Assembly: GCA_947494695.1 (NCBI GenBank)
Contig: CANLWB010000006.1
Location: forward strand, 124,001 to 188,000
Reading direction: 5' to 3'
DNA from: an uncultured Flavobacteriaceae bacterium
GTDB lineage: Bacteria; Bacteroidota; Bacteroidia; Flavobacteriales; Flavobacteriaceae
DNA length: 64,000 nucleotides
Numbering within the stretch: the stretch's first letter is position 1; each line of letters begins with the position of its first letter. Positions 63,156 through 64,000 of this stretch are shown here, piece after piece. The translations under genes were made by a program, and so were the position numbers. The notes under the pieces are model-generated. The model did not search any database. It saw only the letters and a list, made by a program, of their open reading frames with translations, and was not told the DNA's origin.

Positions 63156-64000
63156 TTAAAAATATTTAATCAGTTTCGATGAACTTCGTCGTTTATAATT
63201 AGAGAATCTTTTTGTTGGAAAATACAGCAAAACAGACAACACAATTGAAATTAGCCAAAGTTGATAAACATTTTCTACTTTAATAACTTCACCATTGTTT
63301 ATTGTAAAAATTAGAATAGCATGAATTATTAGAATAACATAAAGATGAACAATATAAAAGAACATAGGAGCAGAACCATATACTTTTAAAACTTTTGAAA
63401 ATCGATTATCCATGCTTTCAAAAGAGGAAAGCAGCAAAAAACCAACTCCTAAAGTAAGTAACAAATAATCCAAGGATGGAGGATATTTTGTATAATTTAA
63501 AAAGGACATGATTGATTTTAATGCGGTGCTTTGTGTCTCCCAAGGCATAGTTTCTCCATAGATATTCCACCCCCTAAGTATCGAAAGAATAGTAAGAGCG
63601 CAAAGGCCAAGAACGATTAGTATGCTTTGCCTTCTTGCGGGTAATATACGACGATGATACAACGGCCCCATAACGTATCCCAATAAAATGACACCTATCC
63701 AAGGTAATATAGGATAAGAAATTCTAATGTCTATAAAACCATTAGTAGTTAAATAACCTCTATCGTGAAGAATGGTCCAAAGGTTATAGCCCAGTTCTAT
63801 CTTTTCAAATGTAATTGGTGTTAATAGGTTATGTCCGAAAACAATTGCAAATCCTAATATTCCAATCCATACTCTTGGTATTCTACTTAAGAAAGCCAAA
63901 CAAATCATACTTAACCCAATTGCCCATATAACTTGCAAATACAACGTATTATAAGATGCAGACCAGGAAAAATTAACAAGAGTTAGCTCTAAAAAAATTA
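63156..64000 (-). CDS. DUF1624-type membrane acyltransferase, 5' end outside window
   Basis: At least 280 residues; the frame stays open to the window edge. From 63944 there is a TTG that is unlikely to be the start. About seven helices are seen. LYLQVIWAIGLSMICLAF, ISYPILPWIGVILLGYVMGPLY, YTKYPPSLDYLLLTLGVGFLLL and GSAPMFFYIVHLYVI are the usual blocks of DUF1624 (heparan-alpha-glucosaminide N-acetyltransferase-like) proteins. They transfer acyl groups across membranes, often to sugars. Substrate unknown. Confidence 0.8.
   Translation of the reverse strand, partial: IFLELTLVNFSWSASYNTLYLQVIWAIGLSMICLAFLSRIPRVWIGILGFAIVFGHNLLTPITFEKIELGYNLWTILHDRGYLTTNGFIDIRISYPILPWIGVILLGYVMGPLYHRRILPARRQSILIVLGLCALTILSILRGWNIYGETMPWETQSTALKSIMSFLNYTKYPPSLDYLLLTLGVGFLLLSSFESMDNRFSKVLKVYGSAPMFFYIVHLYVILIIHAILIFTINNGEVIKVENVYQLWLISIVLSVLLYFPTKRFSNYKRRSSSKLIKYF

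Overview
This window is low-GC DNA from a member of the Bacteroidota, most likely a marine Flavobacteriaceae species. The grounds are two SusC/SusD pairs, a FecR/ECF-sigma pair with an STN-domain SusC, type IX secretion (T9SS) sorting domains of both type A and type B, a PorP/SprF protein, Bacteroidota-type -7 promoter motifs (TAnnTTTG) and an almost complete lack of strong Shine-Dalgarno sites. Both window edges cut through genes. No rRNA, tRNA, CRISPR array, integrase or intact insertion sequence was seen.

Layout. (1) 2-1597: end of a PepSY-type membrane protein. (2) 1.8-14.7 kb, minus strand: a nutrient-uptake locus read sigma factor, FecR anti-sigma, SusC (with STN), SusD, a second SusC (without the usual N-terminal extension), a second SusD, then a DUF1735-type lipoprotein. 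No carbohydrate-active enzyme is next to it, so the substrate is unknown. (3) 14.9-17.1 kb: LysR regulator divergent from a flavodoxin-fold quinone/azo reductase, then a GNAT. (4) 17.3-24.0 kb, minus strand: a gliding-type adhesin operon made of a small secreted protein, an 1808-residue adhesin with eleven 83-residue repeats and a type B sorting domain, and SprF. (5) 24.5-29.4 kb: small redox and stress genes (SRPBCC, HxlR, two nitroreductases, quinol monooxygenase, Crp-like regulator, YdcZ transporter, GNAT). (6) 30-36 kb: VWA lipoprotein, a secreted pectate-lyase-fold protein and a WGR protein.

(7) 36.2-61.1 kb is the most notable part. It contains a biosynthetic cluster whose core matches the enediyne warhead cassette known from actinobacteria: an iterative PKS of PksE type (48523-54096, KS-AT-ACP-KR-DH), its hot-dog thioesterase (48043-48492), an UnbV/ASPIC protein (54137-56860) and a DUF1702/UnbL protein (58416-59462). 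About 21 kb and fifteen genes run in one direction (59462 down to 38181). Along with the core genes they include an E1-like MoeB-rhodanese, a MoaD/ThiS-type sulfur carrier ending in Gly-Gly, a metallo-beta-lactamase-fold lipoprotein, a MacB/LolCDE-type ABC exporter, a LolA-like protein, an outer-membrane barrel, a CopD-like membrane protein and a c-heme lipoprotein. The phosphopantetheinyl transferase that is normally fused to PksE is instead a separate gene at 37409-38068. A divergent membrane-bound regulator with both LuxR-like and AraC-type helix-turn-helix regions (59742-61091) faces the operon across a spacer with two perfect palindromes. UnbU, the third usual accessory protein, is not in the window.

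(8) 61.2-64.0 kb: a CobW-type GTPase next to MogA, a gene remnant, and the start-truncated end of a DUF1624-type membrane acyltransferase.

How it fits together (inference): the cluster probably makes an enediyne-like or polyene product, loads sulfur or a thiocarboxylate through the E1/carrier pair, and moves the product across the envelope with its own exporter. The product, and whether sulfur is really incorporated, cannot be read from the sequence.
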